Below are positions 27,224-35,906 of a DNA stretch of 64,000 bases, piece after piece. The DNA lies in contig NZ_JAEVFI010000007.1 in NCBI RefSeq assembly GCF_019303495.1, forward strand, positions 1 through 64,000, read 5' to 3'. Source of the DNA: Streptomyces sp. JJ66. GTDB lineage: Bacteria > Actinomycetota > Actinomycetes > Streptomycetales > Streptomycetaceae. The notes under the pieces were generated by a model. That model saw only the letters and a program-made list of their open reading frames with translations. It was not told where the DNA came from and searched no databases. The first letter of the stretch is position 1. Each line of letters starts with the position of its first letter. The position numbers and the translations under genes were made by a program.

Positions 27224-28624
27224 GTGACCAACGCCGATGCCGAGGGAACCCCGGAGGACGGGCCGGAGCGCACCCCCCGCCCGAACACCTCCGAACGCCC
27301 GGCGTCCGGCGACGGCCCGGACAGCGACGACCGGGACGACAGCAACCCGGACGATGGCCCAGGCGACAGCCCGGAAGATCGCAGCCCGGACGACAGCGGC
27401 CCGGAGCACAGCGGCCCGGGTCACGGCGGCCCGGAACACGGCGGCCCGGAGCGCGGCGCCGACGGCACGGCCACCGCCGGGCGGGCGGCGAAGCGGCGCC
27501 GGTGGCTGAAGTGGGGAGCGCTGGGCGCGGCGGCGGTGGTGCTGGCCTCGGCCGGGGTCGGCTGGGCGCTCTACGCCACGCTGGAGGACAACATCACCAC
27601 CGACAACGACACCGCCCGCATCCTGGAGGAGTACGAGGAGGAGCGCCCGGAGCCAGCTGACCACGAGGCGAAGAACATCCTCATCGTCGGCTCCGACAGC
27701 CGGCGCGGCAGCAACACCGCGTACGGCGAGGACAGCGGCACCGCCCGCTCGGACACCACGATCCTGCTGCACCTGGCGGCCGACCGGGAGAGCGCGACGG
27801 CGGTGTCGATACCGCGCGACCTGATGGTCACCATCCCGGCCTGCACCGCACGCGACGGCGCGCGCAAGGACGAACAGTTCGCCCAGTTCAACTGGGCCTA
27901 CCAGTTCGGCGGCGCCGCGTGCACGATCCGCGCGGTGGAGGAGCTGACGGACATCCGCGTAGACCACCACATGGTGATCGACTTCACGGGATTCAAGAAG
28001 ATCGTCAACGCGGTCGGCGGTGTGGAGGTGTGCCTGCCCGAGCCCGTCCACGACCGGGATGCCCGGCTGAAGCTGCCGGCCGGCCGGCAGACGCTGAACG
28101 GCGCGGAGGCGCTCGGCTACGTGCGCGCCCGGTACACGCTCGGCAACGGCAGCGACACCCAGCGCATGACGCGGCAGCAGGAGTTCCTGGCGTCGCTGTT
28201 CCAGAAGGTGCGCGGCAACGGCGTGCTGATGAACCCGGCGAAGCTCTACCCGGTACTCGACGCGGCCACCTCGGCGGTCACCGCCGACCCGGGCCTGAAC
28301 TCGCTGGCCGAGCTGTACGACCTGGTGCGCAGCGTCCGGGATATGCCGGAAGAGGGCGTCTCCTTCCTCACCGTGCCGCGCCAGCCCTACAGTCAGAACC
28401 CCAACCGCGACGAGTTGACGCAGCCGGAGGCGGAACGGCTGTTCACGCTGTTGCGCGCGGACCGCCCCGTGGAGGTCGGCAACGAGCGGGAGGCCGGACG
28501 GGACGGCGCCGGCGGGGACGAGGAGAGGAGCGACGCCGGTCAGGACGGCACGGGGCGCGGCGAGGAGCCCGCACCCTCCCCCACCTACCGGGGCTCCACA
28601 GGCGCCGAGGGCAGTTGTGGGTGA
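27224..28624 (+). CDS. LytR-CpsA-Psr (LCP) family cell-wall glycopolymer ligase, copy 1
   Basis: A 466-residue type II membrane protein predicted to join glycopolymers to peptidoglycan outside the cell. About 90 acidic, Pro/Gly-rich cytoplasmic residues (with GPEHGGPE repeats) precede one helix (LGAAAVVLASAGVGWALYA). The LCP domain follows: NILIVGSDSRRG, RSDTTILLHL, SIPRDLMVTIP and ALGYVRARYTLGNGSD, which carry the Asp and Arg residues that bind the polyprenyl phosphate. The protein ends in a Gly/Glu-rich tail and has no LytR_C domain. GTG 27224 has GAGGG at 9-nt spacing; an ATG at 27215 abuts the same GAGGG and is less likely. Confidence 0.9.
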   Translation: MTNADAEGTPEDGPERTPRPNTSERPASGDGPDSDDRDDSNPDDGPGDSPEDRSPDDSGPEHSGPGHGGPEHGGPERGADGTATAGRAAKRRRWLKWGALGAAAVVLASAGVGWALYATLEDNITTDNDTARILEEYEEERPEPADHEAKNILIVGSDSRRGSNTAYGEDSGTARSDTTILLHLAADRESATAVSIPRDLMVTIPACTARDGARKDEQFAQFNWAYQFGGAACTIRAVEELTDIRVDHHMVIDFTGFKKIVNAVGGVEVCLPEPVHDRDARLKLPAGRQTLNGAEALGYVRARYTLGNGSDTQRMTRQQEFLASLFQKVRGNGVLMNPAKLYPVLDAATSAVTADPGLNSLAELYDLVRSVRDMPEEGVSFLTVPRQPYSQNPNRDELTQPEAERLFTLLRADRPVEVGNEREAGRDGAGGDEERSDAGQDGTGRGEEPAPSPTYRGSTGAEGSCG

Positions 28625-28811
28625 CGGAGGCGACACCCCACCCCGCGTCCGGAATTGCCGAGAAATGCCGGATTTTTGCCCGGGATTGTTGACCACCGGC
28701 ATGGCTTGTCCCCGAACGGGGCGGATAGTGTGTGCGCTCGACCGACCGCCCCGACCACCGGAGCGCTCCAAGGAGAGAAGCGCGACCGGCACAACGGAGG
28801 ACGCACGCGAC

Positions 28812-30686
28812 GTGGACGCGCAAGGCCGTGGGCACGCCGGGGACATCGACCCCGCGGATCAGTGGGTGTTCAACCCCCGGACCGGCAGCTACGAACTGAG
28901 ACTGCCCGGTGCCGCTGATTCCGCGACGGGCGGCGCGAGCAGCGCCTCGGCCACCCCGCACCCGCCCCGCCAGCGCAGCGGCGACACCGCCGGGCGCCCG
29001 GCCGCCGAACGGGCCGCGGGCGGCGCCGCCCGCACCGCGTCGGGCACCGGTTCCGCGGGACGCCCGGGCTCGACCGGACGCGCGGGCTCCGCAGGACGCA
29101 CCGGAGCCGCCGCGAACGCCGCTGGCACCGGCACCGGACGCCGCCGGGTCACCGCCGAACCCCGTGACCCCGAGCGCCGGGTCCCCGGACAGCGCTCGCG
29201 CCGCGCCGCCGACCCGTCCGGCCCCGGTTCGCCGCACAGCCGGCGCAAGCCGAAGCCGAAGCCGTCCGGGAAGAAGAAGGCGCTGCGCTGGGGCGGCGGC
29301 GCGCTGGCCCTGCTGGTGCTCGGCGGCTGCACGACCGCCTACGTCATCATCTCCGACCTCAACGACAACATCGACAAGGTGGACGTCGGCTTCGACAACC
29401 CCGCCACGTCGGGCAAGCCGGTGAACATCCTGCTCATCGGCACCGACGCGCGCACCGGTGAGGGCAACACCGGCTACGGCGACGCCGAAAGCGTCGGCCA
29501 CGCGGACACCACGCTGCTCCTGCACGTCTCCAAGGACCGCTCGAACGCGTCCGTGCTGAGCTTCCCGCGTGACATGATCGTGGACATCCCGGACTGCGAG
29601 ACGAAGCAGCCCGACGGTTCCACGGAGGCCATTCCCGGCCAGCGGGGCGTGCGGTTCAACGAGAGCCTGGGCCAGAACGGCCGGGACCCCGGCTGCACCT
29701 GGAAGACGGTGCAGGAGCTCAGCGGGATCAAGATCAACCATTTCATGATGGCCGACTTCAACGCCGTCAAGACGCTGTCCACGGCGGTGGGCGGCGTCGA
29801 GGTGTGCGTCGCCAAGGACATCGACGACCCCAAGTCCCATCTGAAGCTGGACGCCGGACGGCACGTTATCGAGGGCGAGCAGGCACTCGCGTTCGTCCGC
29901 ACCCGCAACAGCGTCGGCCTGGGCAGCGACCTGAGCCGCATCGAGCTCCAACAGCAGTTCCTCAGCTCGATGTTCCGCAAGCTGAAGTCCAGCGAGACCC
30001 TCACCGACCCGGGCAAGCTCTACAGCGTCGCGACGGCGGCGACCGAGGCGCTCACCGTGGATACCGGCATCGGCGACGTACAGGCGCTCTCCGGTCTCGC
30101 CCGCGACCTGTCCCAGGTCAACCCGAAGAACATCACCTTCGCCACCGTCCCGGTGCTGGACAACCCCGCCGAGGCGGTCGCCGCCACCGTCGTGCTGGAC
30201 GAGGCCAAGGCGCGACCCCTGTTCGAGATGGTCAAGGCGGACAAGTCGCTGGCCGCCACCAAGAAGGACAAGAAGAAGAAGGACGACGGCCCGTCCGTCC
30301 CCAAGGCACCGGCCGAGCAGGTGCGGGTGGACGTGTTCAACGGCGGCGGCCCCATCGGCGCCGCCCAGCAGACCGTGAACTGGCTCCAGAACGAGCAGGG
30401 CGTGCCGCTGTCCACCAACGCGGGCAACGCCAGCGCGAAGCAGGAGCACACCCGGCTCACCTACGGGCCCGACCAGGCCGGGCAGGCGGCGACACTCGCC
30501 GGGCTGATGGGCCTGCCGAAGGCGGCGCTGAAGGAGGACGCGCAGGCCGGAGGCGAGGGGGTGCCGATGACGCTCGTCCTCGGTGCCGACTTCACCTCCG
30601 CCGGGACGCCGCTGGAGGCGCCGGACAACACGCCCGAGGGCGTCCAGAAGATCAACGGCGGTGACCAGGACGTGTGCGCCCAGTGA
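28812..30686 (+). CDS. LCP family cell-wall glycopolymer ligase, copy 2, with LytR_C domain
   Basis: A 624-residue type II membrane protein. The first ~155 residues are cytoplasmic and Gly/Ala/Arg-rich, opening VDAQGRGHAGDIDPADQWVF. One helix (GGGALALLVLGGCTTAYVII) is followed by the LCP domain: NILLIGTDARTGEGNTGYG, HADTTLLLHV, SFPRDMIVDIP and ALAFVRTRNSVGLGSDLSR. A Lys-rich spacer then leads to a LytR_C domain (VRVDVFNGGGPIGAAQQT to the end). GTG 28812 has GGAGG 11 nt upstream. The 187 bp before it carry a possible -10 (TAGTGT, 28726-28731), so it may have its own promoter. Confidence 0.92.
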   Translation: MDAQGRGHAGDIDPADQWVFNPRTGSYELRLPGAADSATGGASSASATPHPPRQRSGDTAGRPAAERAAGGAARTASGTGSAGRPGSTGRAGSAGRTGAAANAAGTGTGRRRVTAEPRDPERRVPGQRSRRAADPSGPGSPHSRRKPKPKPSGKKKALRWGGGALALLVLGGCTTAYVIISDLNDNIDKVDVGFDNPATSGKPVNILLIGTDARTGEGNTGYGDAESVGHADTTLLLHVSKDRSNASVLSFPRDMIVDIPDCETKQPDGSTEAIPGQRGVRFNESLGQNGRDPGCTWKTVQELSGIKINHFMMADFNAVKTLSTAVGGVEVCVAKDIDDPKSHLKLDAGRHVIEGEQALAFVRTRNSVGLGSDLSRIELQQQFLSSMFRKLKSSETLTDPGKLYSVATAATEALTVDTGIGDVQALSGLARDLSQVNPKNITFATVPVLDNPAEAVAATVVLDEAKARPLFEMVKADKSLAATKKDKKKKDDGPSVPKAPAEQVRVDVFNGGGPIGAAQQTVNWLQNEQGVPLSTNAGNASAKQEHTRLTYGPDQAGQAATLAGLMGLPKAALKEDAQAGGEGVPMTLVLGADFTSAGTPLEAPDNTPEGVQKINGGDQDVCAQ

Positions 30687-30717
30687 CGCACGTCCGGCAG
30701 GACGAGGGGGATAACCG

Positions 30718-32424
30718 GTGCGACCGGTGAAGGGGGACACCGTCGGCAGCACCGGCGCGCCCCGACAGCACGGAACCGGAACGGGCATGCCCCGGCAGCG
30801 CGCGGGAGCCCGGGGCACCCCCGACGGACCCGCAGCCGGGGCGTCCGGGGCCGATGGAGCGTCCGGGAATTCCGGGATGGCCGCTGCCGGCGGTGGCGGC
30901 GCGAGTTCCGCGTCCGGCGGCCCCCGGCGCCCGCGCAAGCGGCGCGTCCTGCGCTGGGCGGCGCTGACCGTCTCGGTGCTGATACTCGGCACGGCCGGCG
31001 CCGGATACCTCTACATCGACGGTCTCAACGACAACATCCGGGACGACGCCCTGCACCTGGGCGACAACAAGCTCGACGGCCCCAAGCCCAACGCCGCTGG
31101 ACAGACGCCGCTCAATATCCTGCTCCTGGGCTCCGACAGCCGGAACTCCGCCGAGAACCTGCGCCTGGGCGGCTCCCGCCCCGACCAGGGGCGCCCACCG
31201 CTCGCGGACGTGCAGATGCTCCTGCACCTGTCCGCCGACCGCAGCAGCATGTCCGTGCTGTCCATACCGCGTGACACCAAGGTCACCATCCCCACCTGCA
31301 CCGACCCGCACGACGGCACCGTCTACCAGGAGCGCGTCAACAAGATCAACACCAGTCTGCAAAACGGCGGTCCGGGCTGCACGGTGGCCACCTGGGAGGA
31401 GCTGACCGGGATTCCGGTGGACCACTTCGTCATGGTGGACTTCGCCGGAGTGGTGTCGATGGCCGACGCGGTCGGCGGCGTCCCCGTGTGTGTGGACGAC
31501 AACGTCCACGATCCCAAGTCCGGCCTGCGGCTCGAAGCGGGCGAGACGGTGATCCGGGGCGAACAGGCGTTGCAGTGGCTGCGCACCCGGCACGGCTTCG
31601 AGGACGGCAGCGACCTGGGCCGGGCCAAGGCGCAGCACATGTACATGAACGCGATGGTCCGGCAGCTGAAGGCGGGCACCAAGCTCAGCAACCCGGGCCA
31701 GCTGCGCAGGCTCGCCGAGGAGGCGACGAAGGCCCTCACCGTGGACGAGGGCCTGGGCTCCGTCGGCAAGCTCTACGACCTGGCCACCGAGCTTCGGCAG
31801 GTGCCGACCGGCCGCATCACCATGGCCACCATCCCGTGGGTCTACTCCCCCGGCGGCACCTACGTGCTGCCCAAGGAGGGCGACGCGCAGGAGGTCTTCT
31901 CGATGATCCGCCACGACATCGCGCTGGACGGCCAGGACGAGAAGCCCTCCCCCGAGCCGACGCCGACCCAGGAACCCACGGACACCGACGCGGCGACGAT
32001 CGCCGTGCGCGTGCTCAACGGCACCGGGACAGCGGCCCAGACAGCGGTCAGCGGCCGGGCCTCGACCATCGCGGACAGCTTGCGGGAGGCAGGCTTCACC
32101 CAGGCCGCCGCAGGCACCGAGCCCCGCTCGCAGTGGGACACGGTGCTCACCTACGGCGATACGGCCGACCGCGACGCCGTCCGCGCGGTGGCCGACGCAC
32201 TCGGCCTGCCGGAACGCGCCGTACAGCACTCCGCCGGGGCAACCGGCCTGACCCTGGTCATCGGCGCCGACTGGCGCGAGGGCGCGACCTACCCCGCGAC
32301 CGACACCCCCGCCGAGGACGAGACAACCCCACCGGACGACACCCAGCCCCCGGAATCCCTCGACGGCCTCAACGGCAAGGACACCAACGCCTGCATGACC
32401 GTCAACCCCTCCGCCACCTGGTAA
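30718..32424 (+). CDS. LCP family cell-wall glycopolymer ligase, copy 3, with LytR_C domain
   Basis: A 568-residue protein of the same design as copy 2: disordered Gly/Pro/Arg-rich head, one helix (ALTVSVLILGTAGAGYLYI), LCP domain with NILLLGSDSRNSAENL, SIPRDTKVTIP and ALQWLRTRHGFEDGSDLGR, and a C-terminal LytR_C domain (IAVRVLNGTGTAAQTAVSG). GTG 30718 follows GAGGGGG with only 31 bp between it and the copy 2 stop, so the two are co-transcribed. It is diverged from copy 2, so this is not a recent duplication. Confidence 0.92.
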   Translation: MRPVKGDTVGSTGAPRQHGTGTGMPRQRAGARGTPDGPAAGASGADGASGNSGMAAAGGGGASSASGGPRRPRKRRVLRWAALTVSVLILGTAGAGYLYIDGLNDNIRDDALHLGDNKLDGPKPNAAGQTPLNILLLGSDSRNSAENLRLGGSRPDQGRPPLADVQMLLHLSADRSSMSVLSIPRDTKVTIPTCTDPHDGTVYQERVNKINTSLQNGGPGCTVATWEELTGIPVDHFVMVDFAGVVSMADAVGGVPVCVDDNVHDPKSGLRLEAGETVIRGEQALQWLRTRHGFEDGSDLGRAKAQHMYMNAMVRQLKAGTKLSNPGQLRRLAEEATKALTVDEGLGSVGKLYDLATELRQVPTGRITMATIPWVYSPGGTYVLPKEGDAQEVFSMIRHDIALDGQDEKPSPEPTPTQEPTDTDAATIAVRVLNGTGTAAQTAVSGRASTIADSLREAGFTQAAAGTEPRSQWDTVLTYGDTADRDAVRAVADALGLPERAVQHSAGATGLTLVIGADWREGATYPATDTPAEDETTPPDDTQPPESLDGLNGKDTNACMTVNPSATW

Positions 32425-32864
32425 CCCACACGGCCCGGGTTGGTGCACCGCACCGCACGCCCGCCCAGCCTCGCGCGACGAACAAACCAGCCTCGCAACG
32501 CTGCCGTTGGACGACTCTGGTGAGCGCCCGCTCAGAACGTCCCGCCCGCGTCAGTGCAGCACGACAGCTTCCCCTGACCCCCGGGAAAGGCGGCAGTCTC
32601 CGGAAGGCAACGCCGCTCAGCCGTGCTCGCTCGCTCTGCGTCCTACCCGCTAGGCCCAGCACGCACCGCGCCGATTCACATGGCGACGGCAGCCAATGCC
32701 GCCACTCTGGTGCAAGTTGGCGTAAGCCACTCGGCGCCCGGAGCCAGTCATGGCACCATGATTGATGCAGGTACAGAAGAACAGGCCCCCGTCTGGAAAC
32801 TCCGCATTCCGCACGCGCAGCAGTCGGTCCGACCCAGTGAATAAATGACGGAGACAGCCAACTC
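32425..32864. other. Gap between the LCP block and the first XRE gene
   Basis: 440 bp without a supported gene. GC falls in the right half, marking the edge of an accessory island. A GTGCAA motif lies at 32710-32715, part of a set seen through this island. No insertion sequence, tRNA or att-type repeat could be recognised. Confidence 0.4.
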
Positions 32865-33713
32865 ATGTCCCCATCTTCCTCGTCCAGCGCTCAAGAAGCG
32901 CGTGAGATTATTGCGGCCCGGCTGGCGGAGTTGCGTAGGGAGGCGGAACTCACCGGACACGAGTTGGCTCTTCGGTGCGGGTGGAGCCCTGCGAAGTCAT
33001 CTCGCATCGAGCGCGCCAAGACGCCCCCATCCGCCTCCGATATCCGAGCCTGGTGCCGGGCCACAGGGTTCGAGGAGCAAACCGAGGATCTGGTCGCGGC
33101 GAATCGTCAGGCCGATCAGATGTACGTGCACTGGAAGAAGCTGCACCGGCACGGAATGCGCAGGGCACAAGAGGAAGTCGTTCCTCTCTACCAGAAGACA
33201 CGGCGGTTCCGCATCTACTGCTCAAACGTCATGCCGGGCATTCTTCAGACCGAGCCCTACGCTGCCGGGCTTCTCTCCGCTATCGCAACCTTTCAGGGCA
33301 CACCTGACGACTCCGCCAACGCCGCAGCATCGAGACGTGCACGATCACGCGTTCTGCACGAGGGGGACCATAGGTTCGCTTTTCTGCTGGAGGAGACCGT
33401 TCTCCGGTACCGGATCGCGGATGATGAAGCCTTGGCAGGTCAACTGGGATATCTGCTGACGGTCATCTCACTTCCCAATGTCAGCCTAGGGGTTATTCCC
33501 TTCACCGCACCACGTCGCGTCTGGCCGCTCGAAGCGTTCTATCTGTTTGACGCCCGACAAGTGAGCGTTGAGACGCTGACGGCCGCCGTGAACGTAACAG
33601 CGCCGAGCGAAGTCGCCACCTATGCGAAGGCTTTCTCCGAGCTTTCGCATATCGCCGTTTACGGTACTGCGGCGCGAACCTTGATCTCAGAAGCTATCAA
33701 CTCACTCGGGTAA
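32865..33713 (+). CDS. XRE-family regulator with DUF5753 domain, copy 1
   Basis: A 282-residue cytosolic DNA-binding protein. The helix-turn-helix covers about 15-75 (LAELRREAELTGHELALRCG, then WSPAKSSRIERAKTPPS). The DUF5753 domain fills about 105-278 (YSNVMPGILQTEPYAAGLL-like region, then FLLEETVLRYRI and LPNVSLGVIPF). Such proteins are abundant in Streptomyces; members such as BldB partners and WhiJ-type regulators act with DUF397-type proteins in development, but the targets are specific to each copy. ATG 32865 follows GGAG. GC is lower than in the flanking LCP genes, in keeping with transfer. A second copy lies 570 bp downstream on the same strand. Confidence 0.9.
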   Translation: MSPSSSSSAQEAREIIAARLAELRREAELTGHELALRCGWSPAKSSRIERAKTPPSASDIRAWCRATGFEEQTEDLVAANRQADQMYVHWKKLHRHGMRRAQEEVVPLYQKTRRFRIYCSNVMPGILQTEPYAAGLLSAIATFQGTPDDSANAAASRRARSRVLHEGDHRFAFLLEETVLRYRIADDEALAGQLGYLLTVISLPNVSLGVIPFTAPRRVWPLEAFYLFDARQVSVETLTAAVNVTAPSEVATYAKAFSELSHIAVYGTAARTLISEAINSLG

Positions 33714-34035
33714 CGCACGGGCAAGCTTGTGCAAGATCATAGATTTCGCTGTGCAGAAGGCGTAGCCACCGCGTTTCAGGAGCTGAAGGGGAGACATGAA
33801 GTGGAGGCACCCTGGAGAGCCGTATTCGGCTCATGAAGGTAGAACGTACAGCTCCAGCTCCACAGACCGCCCTATACCACGCCCCGAAGTCCATGGCTCG
33901 CGACATGAGGGGCAGCACTGAACTCTATGCGCCGACAGTGCGCCCCTTCACGCCTCCGCTGCTCCCTGGACCGCTGTCACCCTGAGGGTGACGCTTCCGC
34001 AAGTGAGTGCAATCGCATCGACACCGGGAGCAGCC
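33714..34035. other. Gap between XRE copy 1 and the UGA-broken gene
   Basis: 322 bp. GTGCAA motifs occur at 33729-33734 and 34007-34012. Two overlapping short frames are present: 41 codons at 33796-33921 after AAGGGGAG, and 50 codons at 33833-33985 ending PFTPPLLPGPLSP, without a ribosome binding site. Neither can be confirmed as a gene from sequence alone. Confidence 0.35.
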
Positions 34036-34302
34036 ATGGCCTACAAGTTTCTCGGGATCATCCCCGGCACCGGCAAGGACGACTCACAGAGGATCTGACT
34101 CCACGAGGAGACGGAAGACCTGCTGATCCAGTCGTACCGGGCGACCGAGGAGGAAGTGAAAGCCTGCCAGGAGACCGGGTACGTCCCTGGACACTCCTCG
34201 GACGTCCCGGAGTACGAGACGATCATCCGGCTTCCTGCAGTCATGCTTCAGCACATCCCGCGAAAGGACGGAGCCGCAGCCGATGCAGCCCCCGGCACGT
34301 GA
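34036..34302 (+). pseudogene. Small conserved protein gene interrupted by an in-frame UGA
   Basis: ATG 34036 follows GGGAG at 5 nt and starts MAYKFLGIIPGTGKDDSQRI; then TGA (34096-34098) interrupts the frame. The same frame continues for 67 more codons with protein-like sequence (LHEETEDLLIQSYRATEEEV through MLQHIPRKDG) to TGA at 34300. In the related small Streptomyces proteins I recall beside XRE-DUF5753 genes, the matching position is Trp (UGG), so a single G-to-A change would explain the stop. The 3' end overlaps the next XRE gene by 20 bp in another frame, as expected for a coupled partner. A base-call error or UGA read-through are the alternatives to decay. Confidence 0.65.
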
Positions 34303-35170
34303 ACCGCTGTCCCGCGCCCAGCGATCCGCTGCAGGATCATCGAGCGCCCAAGCCGCTCGCAAGATACTTGCTCAACGTCTTCGTGAGATCTGCACGGATG
34401 CCGGACTGGACGGCAAGACGCTCGCGCATAGGTGCGGCTGGCACCCATCCAAGGTATCGCGAATCTCGACGGCGAAAACATCACCGTCAGTTGACGACAT
34501 CCGGATGTGGTGCCAGGCGTGCGACGCGGAAGACCAGACGAACGACTTGGTTGCCTCGCTGCGTGCCGTCGAGGGGATGTGGATCGAGTGGCGCCGCGCG
34601 GAGCGCGCCGGTCTGCGACGGTCCCAGGTCGAACGTCTCCCGCTGTATGAACGCACGCACCGGTTTCGTGCCTACGCCTCATGGGCTATACCAGGGCTCA
34701 TTCAGACCGACGGCTACACAGAGGACGTGCTTCGCACTATTCAGAGGCAGCGCGTCTCGATGGATGATGTAGCCGACGCGGTCGCGGCCCGCATGGAACG
34801 CCAGCGTGTGCTGTACGAAGGAAACCGCCGCTTTGCTTTCCTGATCGAGGAACCGGTTCTCCGGAACACGCTGAGCACTGCGGAGACACAGCGGAGCCAA
34901 TTGGATCAGTTGCTCGTGGTGAGCCGCCTGCCGAACGTCAGTCTGGGGGTAGTCCCCGTGTCCCAGGGACGCCCCCGACTTCCGGTCGAGAACTTCTGGA
35001 TTTACGACGGGACTCAGGTCAACGTGGAGTTGGTCTCCGGTTACCTCACCATCACGCAACCCAGCGAAATCGCTTCCTACGTCGAGATGTTCGCAGGGCT
35101 GGCCGACATGGCGGTCTACGGAGCGAAGGCCCGCGCCGTGATCACTGCGGCACGAGACGCACTCCGGTAA
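34283..35170 (+). CDS. XRE-family regulator with DUF5753 domain, copy 2
   Basis: A 295-residue paralogue of copy 1. The helix-turn-helix lies at about 28-85 (LREICTDAGLDGKTLAHRCG, WHPSKVSRISTAKTSPS) and DUF5753 at about 115-290 (SWAIPGLIQTDGYTEDVL, FLIEEPVLRNTL, LPNVSLGVVPV, DMAVYGAKARAVI). ATG 34283 is preceded by GGACGGAG and lies inside the end of the UGA-broken gene. Unlike in many such loci no DUF397 gene follows; a small Cys protein gene does instead. Direct GTGCAATC repeats just downstream may be its or copy 1's operator. Confidence 0.9.
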   Translation: MQPPAREPLSRAQRSAAGSSSAQAARKILAQRLREICTDAGLDGKTLAHRCGWHPSKVSRISTAKTSPSVDDIRMWCQACDAEDQTNDLVASLRAVEGMWIEWRRAERAGLRRSQVERLPLYERTHRFRAYASWAIPGLIQTDGYTEDVLRTIQRQRVSMDDVADAVAARMERQRVLYEGNRRFAFLIEEPVLRNTLSTAETQRSQLDQLLVVSRLPNVSLGVVPVSQGRPRLPVENFWIYDGTQVNVELVSGYLTITQPSEIASYVEMFAGLADMAVYGAKARAVITAARDALR

Positions 35171-35175
35171 TTCGT

Positions 35176-35195
35176 GTGCAATCACGTGCAATCTC
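35176..35195 (+). promoter_or_regulatory. Direct GTGCAATC repeats, candidate XRE operator
   Basis: GTGCAATCAC (35176-35185) is followed at once by GTGCAATCTC (35186-35195), two copies spaced one DNA turn apart. GTGCAATCGC occurs again at 34007-34016 before the UGA-broken gene. The repeats sit about 25 bp upstream of a -10-like TAGCGT (35220-35225) that could drive the small-protein genes from 35260. Confidence 0.45.
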
Positions 35196-35259
35196 GTGGC
35201 TCTGCCGCGCCCACGCTCCGTAGCGTCTTCATCACGTGAGTGACGCGAAGGGGTGTCGG

Positions 35260-35454
35260 ATGTCCGAGCCAACGAGGTATTCCACTGCGCCGGTTGAGCT
35301 GCCGTTGCGCTGGGAGGCGGCGCCGGAGCCGGTGGAGGGGTGCGCGGGGTGCGCTGCGCTGGTGAATGTGCGGGACCGTGCGCGTGCGGGTGGGGACATG
35401 ACGACGGTCTCTGACTGCAACGTCTTCCTGGCCCGCCACCCCGAGGGGCACTGA
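35260..35454 (+). CDS. Small Cys/His protein (CxxC-x21-C-x6-HP family), copy 1
   Basis: A 64-residue protein starting MSEPTRYSTAPVELPLRWEA. Cys28, Cys31 and Cys53 with His60 and His64 look like a zinc site. The order CxxC, Asp 15 residues on, then DCxV, LxRHP recurs with identical spacing in the protein at 42634-42804 in the other XRE island. ATG 35260 follows AAGGGG at 6 nt; an in-frame GTG at 35236 is less good. The stop shares a base with the start of the next small gene (TGATG). The function is unknown, but small proteins of this kind accompany XRE-DUF5753 regulators in streptomycetes. Confidence 0.75.
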   Translation: MSEPTRYSTAPVELPLRWEAAPEPVEGCAGCAALVNVRDRARAGGDMTTVSDCNVFLARHPEGH

Positions 35455-35582
35455 TGGCCGCCCCGGCACCCGGTGTTCCCCGGGTGGACCGTGCCTCCGG
35501 TGTCGTGTTCGTGCCGCGTGGGGCGGTCATCAAGCCATGCCCCTTCCCGTGCTCCATCTGCCAGGCGAAGGGGCGTCAGTAG
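35454..35582 (+). CDS. 42-residue Cys-rich small protein
   Basis: Begins MAAPAPGVPRVDRASGVVFV and ends PCPFPCSICQAKGRQ. Its three cysteines are set as C-x3-C-x2-C, which with other ligands could hold zinc. The start codon overlaps the stop of the preceding Cys/His protein gene by one base, so it is translationally coupled. It was too short to be called by length alone; overlap, codon use and the Cys pattern support it. A short perfect hairpin follows at 35585-35601 (CTGTCTG with CAGACAG). I do not recognise a function. Confidence 0.6.
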   Translation: MAAPAPGVPRVDRASGVVFVPRGAVIKPCPFPCSICQAKGRQ

Positions 35583-35710
35583 GACTGTCTGAGGCAGACA
35601 GCCCCGTTACCGCCCGTGTGCTGGCCACGCATGCCCGCGGATTCATCCCAAGGACACCCCGTCCCAAGCCGGGCGGGGCCGGGAAACACCGAGGAGAAAG
35701 GAGAGTTGCC

Positions 35711-35878
35711 ATGACCCGTGTGGCAGTCGAGACGTACGCGTCCCGTACGCCGGATGCTGAGGGCTGGCGGGGTATCCCGTTCGCGCACCCCGCCCTGGAC
35801 GGCGGCAGGCACGACGGAGGACCGATGCCACCGGAGGCCCCGCGCCCCCCTGAGCCCAAGCCCGACGACGACAAGTAG
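35711..35878 (+). CDS. 55-residue acidic Pro-rich peptide of unknown role
   Basis: ATG 35711 has an excellent ribosome binding site (AAAGGAG at 8 nt) and encodes MTRVAVETYASRTPDAEGWR followed by a Pro/Asp-rich tail (PPEPKPDDDK). There are no cysteines, membrane segments or signal peptide. It is the last gene before a very strong terminator, so it ends the accessory run. It could be a regulatory small protein or a peptide precursor; no modifying enzyme is nearby. A 27-codon frame (35630-35713) overlaps its start as ATGA but lacks a ribosome binding site. Confidence 0.55.
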   Translation: MTRVAVETYASRTPDAEGWRGIPFAHPALDGGRHDGGPMPPEAPRPPEPKPDDDK

Positions 35879-35906
35879 CCACGAGCGGAGGCATGACGAA
35901 TCGGCC

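Noticed and set aside
28689..28731. TTGACC plus TAGTGT as one promoter before LCP copy 2
   Set aside because: The spacing is about 31 nt, too long for a promoter pair; only the -10-like element is kept as a possibility.
33927..34772. 281-codon plus-strand frame across the UGA-broken gene and XRE copy 2
   Set aside because: It overlaps better-supported genes in another frame and is Arg/Ser-rich without family features.
32865..35170. Toxin-antitoxin pair made of the two XRE genes
   Set aside because: Both are full-length XRE-DUF5753 regulators; no toxin-like fold is encoded between them.
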